A stretch of DNA of 64,000 nucleotides from Stenocarpella maydis (taxonomy: Eukaryota; Ascomycota; Sordariomycetes; Diaporthales; Diaporthaceae): positions 312,250 to 376,249 of the forward strand of contig NQMI01000015.1 of NCBI GenBank assembly GCA_002270565.1, written 5' to 3'. Positions 1-11,205 of this stretch are shown one piece after another. Below the pieces are notes generated by a model. The model was not told the DNA's origin and searched no databases. It saw only the letters and a list, made by a program, of their open reading frames with translations. The position numbers and the translations under genes are program-made. The first letter of the stretch is position 1. Every line of letters begins with the position of its first letter.

Positions 1-16
1 TCATTTTTTGGAGAGG

Positions 17-352
17 TTACTTGGCGGTGCCAATCTTGATTCTTTGACTTGTCGGGTAGCCGTCCAGTGCCAGATGGCTTGTAAACGGACCGTAGGGAAA
101 TAGTTGCTGGCAGCTGTAGTGCAGTGGACACTCACCCATCGATTTTACAATGTATTTGCTTGAGTAAGCCCCGGTCTCCCCTGGTTGAAAATTGGGACAC
201 GTGCCTTGATCACCTTGAAGCTGATTGATGGGAAGAGCGAAGAGTCCTGCCATGAATGATAATGGCGTGAAGATGATAGTGACTATGATCAGCCCGAGGA
301 CAGATGCACGACGTTGCAGTCGGACTGGTAACCCGGATCGAGAAGACTGCAA
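17..352 (-). pseudogene. CorA-like membrane-segment remnant
   Basis: About 110 codons are open on the minus strand. They contain a hydrophobic stretch (LGLIIVTIIFTPLSFMAGLF) that resembles the penultimate membrane helix of fungal CorA-like proteins, where a TIVTxxFxPLSF pattern is usual. The following residues (GETGAYSSKYI) also fit those proteins, but the second helix expected near the C-terminus is not visible. Upstream, towards about 680, the minus-strand frames overlap and contain stops, so no intact N-terminal part can be assembled. It may be the end of a decayed CorA-like or ankyrin/CorA gene, or a real gene whose exons I cannot resolve. The family assignment rests on this single segment. 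Confidence 0.33.
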
Positions 353-2617
353 AAGCAGCTGTCAGCGAGTGCATAGACGAATGCATTGGATAATTCCCCA
401 TCAAACACACTATTTTTCCCACTTGTAGATTTTGGCGATATCCAAGTTTGAGTCAACTGTTGTACGACTTTGGTGAATGTCCTAGAAGGCAGACTGACCA
501 TTCGTTTGGGCAACGTCGACGCATGAATCCGCCTGCATTTGTGACAATGTCTGCTTTGATGCCTGGGGACTCAGTTCATGGTGGCAATATCTTGGAATCC
601 TGAGATATGAGCTCAGCTGCCTGTGCTTCAAGAAATGTTGAGAACATGTTAACGGCATGGCTGCCTCCTCGGCGGCCATACTGTTTTCTTAAAGCTCCCG
701 AACTCTACACCTCCCCTGGGGTTTCAAATGTTAATTCCTCTTCTGCCACTACCTTTATCCCCGTATTCCAGGGCTGCATTGGACCCATTGCGGCGACCGA
801 AGGTCACGATGTAACGTTTGAAACCCTGGGGGAGGTATAATGACAATTGCGGTGCGGCAGTGCAGAAATGTCCAACAAGTCTAACCCTCCGCCCACACCA
901 GACTGGGGGTGTCTTTATCGCCGTTATTTAGCGCAGGATCGTGCTGCTGAAGTGGAATGAGCCTTCACTATCGCCAGTCTGTCGAATTGTACCACCATGC
1001 ATTCACTCCGCCCCGAAATGTGTACGGTGAGCTGGGAGAGTCGGCCTCGGCACCAGGGCAGCTGCCAACCCAGACTCAAAATGGCTAGATATGCAAGGTG
1101 GCAGCCCCGCCTACTGCGTCGTCGAATCATCCCACGGGTGCGTTCGCATCCACTCTGCAGCTCGTGACCTCCGATGCGGTGGGCACCAGCTTGGAGCCTC
1201 CGGGAGAGGGGCTAGTGTCTCACCGCCACACGGGCCGGGCCAGCAGTCGCGGGGACAGGGCAAAGAGCGGCGGATGCTACACAGAGTCGGCAGAGATCCA
1301 CGATGCTGGTTCTGGTTACACTGGAGCGCTGTAAGAGAAGTAGCGGAGGCGGGGGTTGGTGAAGCCAACTGGACAGAACCGAGTCCACTCACACCTCCCA
1401 TCTCTGGGCGAGTTCGTCCGGGTTGAGTAGCGTACACTCCGAATGAGCATGGGGCATCATCGAGCAGGTGCGCGTGGGATCGGCCCAGGGGACAGCCCTG
1501 TTATTGTGGGGGAAAAGAAGTCGAGGCACGGAGTATGGCGGCTCGGCTTTGTCGAGAGTGTGGGCGGAACGAGTTCCGCGCCGGGCGACGGCGGCGGTGT
1601 GGGGCTTGACCCGAGGGAGTGGGCCGAAGGAAGACGATGACGGGGAAAGAATTATCACCACTGGTGATGGGTCACTCATGTCAGGACAGGTGGTTCTGGT
1701 GACGGGATATCTCTTGTAGTGCAAGAGGGCTTGCCTTGGGATTTTGGAGAAGTTGAAGAGAACGTCGGAGGCGAAGAGCAGGCGGGACGGACGAGAGGCA
1801 GCCAGCGACGGACTGCTGCTTGCCGCTTGACGATGTTGGGACCATGGCGGCGGGCATGAATTAGTACGGACCTGGGAGGTGAGGTGGCCCTAGGCATGAG
1901 GACTGCACGCAGCAAAGCACATGTGTGTGTGATGGAGTTACATCAGAATTCATCAGGATCCAACCGGGTTTGCAAACGATGATGCCTCTCCGACCCCTAA
2001 CCCTCTCCACTACGGACCCACCCCCTCCATCTCAGCCACTCAAATACTCAAAGCGGCTGGCTGCACGCACGCCCACATGCTGATTTGACCAATTGCGTAT
2101 TATACCCACCCCTCACGGCCAAACGACACCAACTGAAGCCGAATCCGGTCGTCGGGCCACGGTGATTTCTGTTGAGGACGCCGACGATGGATCGGTGTTT
2201 GCCTCGCGCCTTTTAAGAAGAAGATTCTTTCCGGGGGCTTGAGTGGTGAGTGAGTGGTTGTGACGGGGCGAGGGGGGGGGGGCACCCGCCCGTAAGCAGA
2301 CTTTTTGCCGCTGATACCCGCGGCCGCCTTCTAGAACAGACCTTGGACGATAACAAGAAAGGGAGGACTGGCTCGGGAAAGAAAAAGAAAAAAAGGCAAG
2401 AAGAACCGCCTTCTGCAATTGAGCGTCTGTCTTGCTCCACGTGTGCTAAAACACCCACACGCCCTTTGCTCACACCCTCTTGCACCCTCTTGCACCCTCT
2501 TGCACCCTCTTGCACCCACCACACGCACCACACACCACACACCACACACCTACCGCACCCTCACGAATACACTCACGAATACCCTCACACTCATTCTTGT
2601 TGGCCTGTCTTCAGACA
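353..2617. other. intergenic, no supported gene
   Basis: Short overlapping frames occur on both strands but none has a recognisable domain or consistent splice structure. The last 400 bases are the promoter and leader of the aminotransferase gene, with an A-rich purine tract near 2380-2405 and C/A-rich tandem repeats near 2473-2560. Confidence 0.5.
2473..2517 (+). repeat. 10-bp tandem repeat in gene leader
   Basis: CACCCTCTTG is repeated four times in a row, followed by CACCC and then by CACAC/CACACC simple sequence up to about 2552. It lies 100-145 bases before the aminotransferase start codon, so it is probably leader or core promoter DNA and likely to vary in length between strains. Confidence 0.8.
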
Positions 2618-4024
2618 ATGGGGTCGGCCAGCAACTGCTCCGTCTTCGAGGCCGCCGAGTACGTCGAGCCAGACGGCATCTTCGACGTCGTGCGCCGCTA
2701 CGCAGCAGACCCGGCCCCCGAAAAGGTCAACGTCTCGGCCGGCGCATACCGCGACGGCGAGGGCAGGCCGTGGATCCTGCCGTCGGTGCAGATGGCCAAG
2801 AAGAAGACTGCCGGCGCCGACCACGAGTACTCGCCCATGATGGGCTTCAGGCCCTTCCGGGACGCGTGCCACGACCTGCTGCTGCACGACACGGCCGCCC
2901 TGGCCGAGGGGCGCGTGAGTTGACATGATGATATCCCCATGGGTTCCCATGGCCACGGGCATCCCGGCTGACCATTGCACCAGGTCGCAGGCGTGCAGTC
3001 CCTCTCCGGCACCGGCGCCCTCCTCCTGGCCGGCATGGCCCTGCGCAAGGCCAACGCCGGCATCAAGGCCGTCTACCTGACCACCCCGACCTGGCCCAAC
3101 CACGAGCTGCTCTTCGCCACCATGGGCTTTGACGTCAGGTGGCTCCCCTACTACGACGCTGCCACCCGCTCTCTCGACCACGACGCCCTCGTTGCCGCCC
3201 TCCACGCCGCTGAGCCCGGCTCCGCCGTCGTCCTGCACGCCTGCGCCCACAACCCGACCGGGTGCGACCCCTCGCGCGACGGCTGGCGCGCCATCGCCGC
3301 CGCCGTGCGCGCCCGCTCGCTCTTCCCCGTCTTCGACTCGGCCTACCTGGGCTTCAACTCGGGCTCCGTCGACGACGACGCCTGGCCCGTCCGCCTCTTT
3401 GTCGACGAGCTCGGCCTCGAGGCCGCGGTCTGCACCTCCTTCTCCAAGAACATGGGCCTCTACGGCGAGCGCGTCGGCGCCGTCACCCTCGTCACCGCCA
3501 CCCGCGAGGCCGCCGCCACCGCGCAGAGCATCCTCGAGAACGCCCAGCGCGCCACCGTCAGCACCCCGCCGCTGTACGGCGCCCGCATCGCAGAGGCGGT
3601 GCTGTCGACCCCCGAGATCCGGAGGCAGTGGGCCGAGGACCTGCTCGCCATGAGCGGGAGGATCCTGGCCATGCGGAGGAGGCTGTTTGAGGAGCTCGTC
3701 AGGCTCGGGGCGCCGGGCGACTGGGGCCATGTCGTCAAGCAGTCGGGCATGTTTGGCTTCCTGGGGCTGACGCCCGCGCAGGTCGCCCACCTCGAGGGTG
3801 AGTCTCTCCGTCTCCCTCCCCCGTTTTCATCATCTTCCACAGCCGCCACTCACTCACTCACTCACCTGCGATGCTACTTGTGATCCGTGACTGACGGGGT
3901 TGACACAGCCAAATATCACGTCTACATGGCCAGCTCATCGCGCATATCGATAGCAGGCCTCAACGACGCCAACGTCGAGTACTTTGCGAGGGCGCTGGAC
4001 GCCACAGTGCGCACCGTTGCATGA
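2618..4024 (+). CDS. aspartate aminotransferase, cytosolic type
   Basis: Inferred exons are 2618-2914, 2984-3797 and 3909-4024, giving 408 residues, the usual length of a class I aspartate aminotransferase. The enzyme interconverts aspartate plus 2-oxoglutarate with oxaloacetate plus glutamate using pyridoxal phosphate. Visible hallmarks are QSLSGTGAL after the first intron, HNPTG near residue 188, and SFSKNMGLYGERVG near residue 250, whose lysine should form the internal aldimine with the cofactor. The C-terminal exon (YHVYMASSSRISIAGLN) matches the substrate-arginine region of the family. Introns start GTGAGT and end CAG, and splicing joins EGR-VAGVQ and LEG-AKYHV in frame. No mitochondrial presequence is apparent, as the start codon is followed directly by MGSASNCSVFEAAEYVEPD, so a cytosolic form is likely. 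A long overlapping minus-strand frame is a GC-driven shadow. Confidence 0.93.
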
Positions 4025-4719
4025 GCAGCAGTTTTCCCACCCGGGTGGGCGCCCTTGTGTGTTTTGCATGGTCACCGGCGTTGAACAAAAAATAGCATTT
4101 GCCTGCACTTGACAGCTGTATATACATTCCTCCTGTAGATATAATGACGAGCTTTGGGAGCAGGCCATCAGGGTCCTCTCATTCGAGAGAATGGCTACCT
4201 AGGTAGGCGGCGGGGCGGTGGCCAGGTGTAGTCATAGCCTGGGCCTGGTCTCATATTCCAATGAGGTGAATGAGCTTGAGCATGGGAAGATTGCTTCTCC
4301 CCTCAACCCCCTCGGGACGGTGCTGTTCACTGCTAGTTTCTATTGCGCAACGGCTTGGTGCAGTCATCTCTGTTGTTCTCTCACACGTCTCCCTGCTCCT
4401 AAGCATGAGGCAACGCGAGGGAGGGTTTACGCAAACAAACTCATAATTCCTCGACGCTTGCACGTCAAGACCTGCTATCAGACTTGCTCCATCTTGCAAA
4501 GGTTTTGGCTCTGCTGATAGACCATCTTGATCCCACACCACCGCACATCATCAGACTTCCTTTTGCTCACCGGCCAACCCCTCAACCCCATCAGGGCCGC
4601 CCACAGCTCTGTGCTTCACCTGAGCCTCTCTTGTACGCGAGAAGCAGTCTCGCTTGACACCTTGCCCGACACCTTCTCGGGCAGCTCCCACAGGGACACC
4701 ACCACATACCCAATCCACC
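4025..4719. other. intergenic, no gene seen
   Basis: This is the 3' region of the aminotransferase and the promoter of the next gene. No reading frame with recognisable content was found on either strand. Confidence 0.5.
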
Positions 4720-5884
4720 ATGGACTCCAGGTAAGCATGCGGTCCCCACCAGCACGATCCAGCGCCCCTCTCCTCGTGTATCACCAGTACTCACACCGTC
4801 AAACCCCCCAGCAGCAGCAAACCCAGCAGCGTCATCTCGGATGACCCCACGACGACCAACACCGGGCGGCAGCAGCAGCAGCTCAGGCCCCTCTCCGCCG
4901 TCGCCCAGCAGGCCTACGACCGCTACGGCGTCCTCGACCCCGTCAGGCTCGACCTCATGGTCAAGGGCATCTTCATCAGCCGCGCCGAGGCCGCCTCCCT
5001 GCCCCACAGCATCACCCCCGGCGGGCTCCCCGACCCGGGCAGGCCCTCCGTGCCCCACTACCTGCGGCCTGCCATGTCCCAGGCTGCTGCTGCCGCCGCC
5101 CACAGGGTGGATCTCGTGCCGCCTTGTCCTCCTCCTCCCTCTTCGGCAGCGGTGGGGCAGGGTGAGGAGGTGGTAGTGGTGGCGGAGGTGGCGGAGACTC
5201 GGGCGACGCCTTCTGCGGGTGAGGCTGCTTGCCCTTCTTCGGTGGTGATGTCCTCCTCGCCCTCCTCCGAGGCCCCGTCTCCTTCTCCTCCCCCTCCTTC
5301 TTCTTCCTCGTCCGGCAGCATTGGTGGTGCTGGTGGTGGTGAGGCCGCCAGCGATGTCCCCAGCGACCACCCGGGGAGGTGGTCCGAGGGGCAGACGAGG
5401 CTGCTGATCAAGCTGCGTGCCGAGAGGGTCGGCTTCCGGCTCATCGCGGTGAGCCACTCTTCTTTTTGCCCTTGTCCTTTGTCTCCCCTAAACCTACAGC
5501 TACACGAACCTTGCTATTTGTTCCAATCACTGACGGTTGAGACCACCCCCTCTCTCCCCCACCATCCAGAAGCGCTTCACCCACAAGAACCAAAAGTCGG
5601 CGCAGGAGAAGTTCTACAAGTCCATCAACCACCCGAGGGACGGCCGGTGGAAGAAGCTGTACGAGGACCTGCGGGCGCAGCACGACGGCCTCGGCGGCAG
5701 CGTGGGGCCGGTAGACTACGATGGGCCTGCTGAGAACCCCATTGACGTCCCGGCCGGGCATGGTGCAGGGCAGGGAGGCGAGGAGGCCGGCGAGGAGGCC
5801 GGCGGGGCTGCCGGTGCGGGTGCTGGCGTGACTCCCGCGGCGGGCTTGGAAGATGTCGTCAGGGATTCCAAGGGCGCGGTTTAG
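4720..5884 (+). CDS. hypothetical protein with SANT/Myb-like region
   Basis: Inferred exons are 4720-4730, 4812-5448 and 5570-5884, giving 320 residues. The start is the ATG in CCACCATGG (a good Kozak context) followed by an 11-nt first exon. Splicing with GTAAGC...CAG yields MDSSSSKPSSVISDD and opens the long second exon. Residues of roughly 200-255 read W-SEGQTRLLIKLRAERVGF-RLIA-KRF-THKNQKSAQEKFY across the second intron. The spacing of W, I/L, F/I and the terminal K/Y residues is like a Myb/SANT or GT-1 three-helix DNA-binding unit. The rest is low-complexity Ser/Pro, Gln and a Gly/Glu/Ala-rich tail, so it is probably disordered. A role as a chromatin or transcription factor is inference only; no named family was recognised. 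Confidence 0.7.
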
Positions 5885-6549
5885 AGCGTTGGTCTTCTGC
5901 CCCTACAGGACGGCTTGATGACGGTCTTCGCTGAGCTTTCCGAAGCTGCCTGCAGGGGGCGTCCGCCCGTGGATCCAAGAAGCTCGACAATCGCTTGGAG
6001 GGGACCCGGGTTCCTCTGTTTTGACTAGCCTCGGCCTGCCTGCTTGGCCGCTCTGATGGGCTTTCGTAGGGTTGGTGAATCCCATTGTTGCCCGACCCAT
6101 GGGCTGTACGGTGCTCTCAGCCAGGAAGAGTGTGGACGGATGCATCTCGGTACGGGGTGAGCTTAGTATGACCCTCCAAGTAGTTGGATTTGAGGCAGTG
6201 ATGTGAATATCGAGGCCAGGCTCTTGTGAACGCTATTTTCTTTTCTTTTTTTTCCTTCTCACCCTCGGTATCATGGGCCAGATCCAGGTGCTGCTCGGTT
6301 CATGAACGGCACAGCCCTCTGGCCCTGAGAGCTTGCTCTGATGTACGGAGGCCTTCACTGCCTTGGCTTTGAGGCTGCAAGTAATTGATTGTGAGGTGAA
6401 AATGTCGACATTAAGCCCATGTCCTTCTCAGTGCTGGTCGTCTCACCCTGGATATATATCTCTCCTGAAAAGTATCATGAGCTAGAGGCGCACAGCGACG
6501 GTGGTCACTTGCCAATAGGCGCCCTGGATACTGACTCCTTGGATGCTCA
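5885..6549. other. intergenic, no gene seen
   Basis: No convincing coding sequence. A T-rich tract lies near 6238-6260. Confidence 0.5.
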
Positions 6550-6902
6550 CATGAGAGTAGGCCCAGGAAATACCCACCCATGGGTCCTAAAGTAATCCTA
6601 TAGGTAATTTTATTAGATGTTTTAAAAAGAAAAAAGTAATAATTTTATGGTAATAGTAGTTACCTATTGCTATTATATAGTAACTAATGGTACTAGGTAA
6701 CTATAAGTTAGTGTAATGCTGAAAACGTGGTTTAATAAATAATTCTGTATTATTTGTTCTAATCTATGTCCTAATCAGGCGTGTAGAACCCATGGGTACC
6801 CACCCAGGACCACGGGTAATTTCATCCCTGCAATTACCCGCGGGTCCTCGGTACCCATTGGGTATTACCCACGCGTGGGTATTTCCTGGGCCTATATGAG
6901 AG
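6550..6902. mobile_element. hAT-type MITE with 8-bp target duplication
   Basis: The element spans 6558-6894 (337 bp). The ends are inverted repeats starting TAGGCCCAGGAAATACCCA, with near identity for about 27 bp at both ends. The interior is AT-rich with no coding capacity. The flanks CATGAGAG (6550-6557) and TATGAGAG (6895-6902) form an 8-bp target site duplication with one mismatch. A short length, no transposase, long inverted ends and an 8-bp duplication fit a non-autonomous hAT element. Several extra GGGTACCC/ACCCAT motifs lie just inside the 3' end and may be subterminal transposase-binding repeats. Confidence 0.82.
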
Positions 6903-8159
6903 TGGTGTTAGGAACGGCTTTCAGGCAGAATTCCCATCAGCCACTGACGTAAGCACTCGACATCCCATGGAAGCTCGAGTTTCTCGGCTAGGTCATACAG
7001 ATGTCTGAACCTGGCCTTGTCTATGATTTGAGACTGCCCGATTACTTCACAGCCTGACAATGCCCTCTCGCCCCCACGGCTCAGCTGGGAAAATGTCGAG
7101 TAAAGGCCACACAATGTCGCCCAGAGGTCTTGGTGTCCTTGGCGATGACGCTGCCCCAGTCGCTTGTCCGTTCACTCCGTACTGACTGTCGGCGGGGTAC
7201 TGAGAAGTCTGAACGTAGTTTTCCATCTGCCACAGTCTAGCTGATCGCCTCCTGCCTGTCGCGGCCAGTCGTCTTGGTGAAGTTGTTTAGCTTATGGGGA
7301 TGGAAAGGGATTAACTAAATCTTATAGTATCGGCCCATCGGGATGCGGACTGGACGCGTCTGTCTATACCTCGAGAGGAATGAGACAGCCTCTAATTTGA
7401 AACACTTTGCACTGGTGTCACTGTGCAAGGTCGCTTGTGGGCAGACGGATATAACAACGTCCACACCGGCTTGGAGAGGATCCCAAATTCTCCTCATCCG
7501 ATCGTCCTGACCACAACCTTGAAAGTCCATGACAGCACTTTACTCCAGCCCAGTTTGGGGGGGGGGGGGCTCGTAAGTCAATTTCGATCGTTCAGCCAGC
7601 TAATTCTTACCCAGGTCTAAAGATATCCGAGGAAACCCCCCCGTAAGAGTAGAATGAAGCCGGCTTTTTCACAACGCTGGCCGACCCGATGACTCCGACA
7701 CGACGCTGTTTTGAGATGGCGGCCCTGAGATCACCAATTTGAGCCACCAACAACAGTCTAGCCATCCAAAGAGACGTTGGTTTGACCTTACTGTTATCGT
7801 GATATATGACATGCCGTCCTCCGCCAGTTGCTGGATCATTATTGGGCTTATTACATCTATGAGAATAGTCTGCTCATCCACATGTCCCCTTTTAACATCA
7901 TCCAACTACTCCACGATCCATAGAATTAGTTTATTCAGCGGAGCAGGACGTGGATCGACCTTGCGAGTACGCGGCCCGCGTAGCGTTCTTACTACGGTTC
8001 ATTTCGCCGAAGTTATCTCAACATGAATTGGTCAGTTCAAGATTCTCAAAGCTATATTAATTAGTTTAGATATAGCTCTAAAAGTGTTTAGCTAAAGAGT
8101 AAGGATTATTATTAAAAATAGAGCTAATTAGATAAGCTCTTTATTGCTACCCTTTATTG
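6903..8159. other. degraded intergenic DNA, possible minus-strand coding remnants
   Basis: Three minus-strand frames of 68-78 codons (6908-7114, 7315-7530, 7669-7905) have protein-like composition but no recognised domain, and I could not join them by plausible introns. They may be remains of one decayed gene or chance. A run of about twelve G residues lies at 7557-7570. Confidence 0.3.
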
Positions 8160-8650
8160 CTACCCTTTCTATATTGGGGGAAGGGGGGGCAGGTAAGCAG
8201 CTTAGAATTAGGAGGGGAAGTTGGATGGTTTAGAATTTTAAGCGGTTTAAATTTCTAAATGGTTCAAACTATGTTACACGGTTTAGAGGAAAGAGAAGGA
8301 GAAGGGGGCCCTCTAACACTAATTCTGGCTGGCAAAGAATTAAATTCTGAGCTAGAAGTTATATATGAAGCTTGAGAGATCTTTTCCTTCTGACTTATCT
8401 TTCTAAATTCCCTTCCCTTCCCCTCCTTCCCCTCCCCTCCCCTCTTCCCTGGTGGAGGTGTTCACCGTGGCAGAGGTGTTAATGTTGAAGGAGGAAGGAG
8501 TGCATTCCTCCCTAGAGGCTGGCTATAGGTACCTAGTATAAACCATTCTAAACTTGCTTAAACCGCTTAGAAGTTTTAAACCTTTTAGAGATTTAAACTG
8601 CTTAGGAATCTTAAACGGTCCAACTTCCTCTCCCAAAATAAGCGGTAGCT
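8160..8650. repeat. fold-back (long imperfect inverted repeat) element
   Basis: A left arm at about 8205-8292 and a right arm at about 8535-8640 are imperfect reverse complements. Both contain GGAAGTTGGA-type, AAGCGGTTTAAA-type and GGTTTAGA-type blocks in mirrored order. The spacer of about 240 bp is unrelated and holds no gene. CTTTATTGCTACCC occurs twice in tandem just left of the structure (8141-8167). This looks like a MITE or other fold-back element, now diverged. No clean target duplication was identified, so the ends are approximate. Confidence 0.55.
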
Positions 8651-8710
8651 GAACGGCTCAACTACCGTTTATAGTACCCATACCACGCCGGTACAGTTGC
8701 GGCCGTCTTC

Positions 8711-8770
8711 GTGAGGCCCTCTTCGTAAGGCCCTCTTCCTTGAGGCCCTCTCAGTTGAGGCCCTCTTCGC
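8711..8770. repeat. GAGGCCCTCTT tandem repeat
   Basis: Four imperfect copies of a 14-17 bp unit built around GAGGCCCTCTT (one reads AAGGCCCTCTT) sit next to the fold-back element. Each unit is itself partly palindromic (GAGGCCCTC). Confidence 0.7.
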
Positions 8771-9760
8771 CCGGGCCCCTTCGCCTAAGGTACGGAAGCT
8801 TCGATCTACGTCCCGCTCCGCTGTTCCCTTGGCCACTAGAGATTGACGATTAGTCTAGGGCTGGCAATTCAACTAGCGGCCCACGGTCTATTTTATCATA
8901 ATATAGGCAAGTAGGGGGGTGTCACAGGTTGTGGCATCAAATTTTATGCGACAGTTTACCACAAACGAAAATTTCAGAATCCAACTCATGTGTAATCCTG
9001 CGTGGCGCCGGAATGTGAACTTCATTCTACTCGTCATCAGCTGAACCTTTGCTACCGGGCCCAAACCTGGAATTCTCACCGATGTGGGTCACCCCGCGCT
9101 AGCAGACCTGCAGCCCTCTCAACCAATTCCCTTCAGCTAATGAATCCGAACATGAACATAGCTGAGAAGCTGAGTCAATACTGACAGACCTTGACGGAAG
9201 CACAGCACAAGGCTGCGCTATGGAATGGTTGCAACAGCTGATGGGGATGACGGTACGTGTTACCTGCTAAGGCTCCCAACTACTCTGTGATTTAAAACAT
9301 CTAGTTTAAGAAATTAGAATTCACTTCCAGCTACCAAGTAATTTATATAGAACCTGGGATCAAGGTTTCCCATATGCTATTCTTCAGGTAGCAGCTTGCT
9401 ACACAAGTTGAAGGGGCCTTTGGGCACAACTAGGTTGAGGTTGTTGACGGGTCATGGATAAAGGATCCTTTGTGCAATAGTCATACCAGACTTCGTGCTC
9501 CATTCAGGATCATGTGTGAAGGAGCTGAGCTGAGGCTATCACATGTGATATCTCTTGGGCAGCATTACGATCAATGATGAGGGGTAGTAGTAGACACGTG
9601 GAATTCATTTTTCACGTGGCAATTTATAAATGCGGGTAGGATCTTTTGTACGTGCTCAAACCTTCCGCCATGTCATGTTACGAACTGACGGCTTTCTCCG
9701 TCCCCATTTTCTCTTCTTTTTGCCTAGTATCACATCCGAAGCACTGTCTCAACCACCGAT
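8771..9760. other. intergenic, no gene seen
   Basis: No supported gene. The last few hundred bases are the presumed promoter of the Clr5-domain gene. Confidence 0.45.
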
Positions 9761-11205
9761 ATGGACCACACGGGCCGCCAGGAACGCAGTGCTACGATAC
9801 CGACGGACGCATGGAATCGTTACCGTCAAACCATTGTTGATCTTTACAAAGGCCAGAACATGTCACTTCCGAGACTCATGCACTACATGTCCTCCCATTA
9901 CAATTTTGATGCCACGTAGGTTTCCCACCTTTAGACGACCCAATGCTAACCAACGACTGACCTCTTCTGTAATTAATCACTAGCACCAAGATGTATAAGT
10001 ATCGCTTCTCCCTTTGGGGCGTAGAGAAAAACTCAAATGCTGCTAGGGTATTAGCGAGGACGGAAAGGACGACCCCCCATGGGAGTGACTTCGCAAAGGT
10101 CAGGGACTACCTGCATAGACTGTCGGAGCAGAGACGGAAAGAAATCTTAGAGTCCCTCGACCTCTCACTGGGCTACAGTCGCGTTGCGCTTCCGGCCATG
10201 GTGTCCCCACCTGACGAGGTCTTGTTTCCCGAGAGGTGCATCAGGGAGATGCGCTCATACGTATTTCAGTGCCATGAGACCGGCCTGTGGCCACACGACG
10301 ACGTCTACGGGTTCAGGTTCGAGGACGTGGTGCCGGCTTGGTGTAGCTCCCCTTGGCAGGCGGTCAGCCTGCTCAAGGAGGGGAGGATAGACAAGGCAAA
10401 CCGGCTCCTGACCCGATTCGCGGCGGAGTGCGGCGGGCAGCTTCAGAGAAATGACCCGCTTCTGTTTCCCTTCATCTATACATCGATTCTCTACTTCTCT
10501 GGTCGGTTCCCCCCGTACGCTGCAACCCTGCTCGCATTCTTACACCGGCAGTCGAAGGCCGTCCTGCAAGGAGACTTGGCACACCCGATCCAGTCGCTGA
10601 TAGAGACCCTTGCAAACATCGGACCCGAGAACATGCTGCACTTTGGGAGCAGGATCCTGCTGGCATATATCGACCACGTGCGGGAGAGGCTCGGTGCGGC
10701 CTGGCCCATAGTCCTGGAGCTGTTGGCTGATATACTTAATCGGCTTGTCTTCTACGAGATGATAGAGCCTCAGGAGGCCCTCGAAGTGGGTTATCGTATG
10801 GTATTGGCCGCTGAGTTACACAATCACGGCCGCTCCCAGTCTAGCCTGGAGTTAAAGATATCGCTTTCCCTTTGCTACCTGCGGATGGCTAGGTATGCTG
10901 AAGGCCGTCGGGTGCTACAGGATATCTTAGCCCTGCATGGCCCCAGGATGCACAGCAACAAAATGCTAGTGAGCTTGCACATGCAAATGTCCAAACTGTA
11001 CGACGGGGAGGGGGACCTGTCGGCGGCTCTGGAGTCAGCCGTGAGGGCGGTACAAACGAGCATACAGGAATTCGGGGAGGTGGCAGGGTGGACCATCAGT
11101 AGCCTGAGACTACTGCGGGAGATGCATGAGAAGGCGGGAGATACAGAGCAAGCGCAAAAGGTGATGCAGGATTATGACTACTTGATTGGGCGAATGTGTA
11201 ACTAA
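9761..11205 (+). CDS. Clr5-domain protein
   Basis: Inferred exons are 9761-9915 and 9984-11205, giving 458 residues. Splicing out a 68-bp GTAGGT...TAG intron joins the first exon to the long frame. This restores an N-terminal Clr5 domain at about residues 14-70: IPTDAW..YRQTIVDLY, then MSLPRLMHYMSSHYNFDAT, then MYKYRFSLWGVEKN. The Pro/Trp, LY, F and W-G-x-x-KN positions are the family landmarks. Clr5 is a small helical, putatively nucleic-acid-binding domain found in many fungal proteins, and its role is not established. The remaining ~390 residues are alpha-helical, and the region from about residue 290 looks TPR-like with paired helices. The gene sits alone between repeat-rich stretches. 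A fast-evolving regulatory protein is plausible, but its function is unknown. Confidence 0.82.

Noticed and set aside
2591..3790. 399-codon minus-strand frame opposite the aminotransferase
   Set aside because: It has Gly/Glu/Val-rich composition and is an antisense shadow of the GC-rich third positions of the plus-strand gene, which has clear catalytic motifs and introns.
4591..5457. 288-codon minus-strand frame rich in Arg and Gly
   Set aside because: Antisense shadow of the second exon of the SANT/Myb-like gene; no domain.
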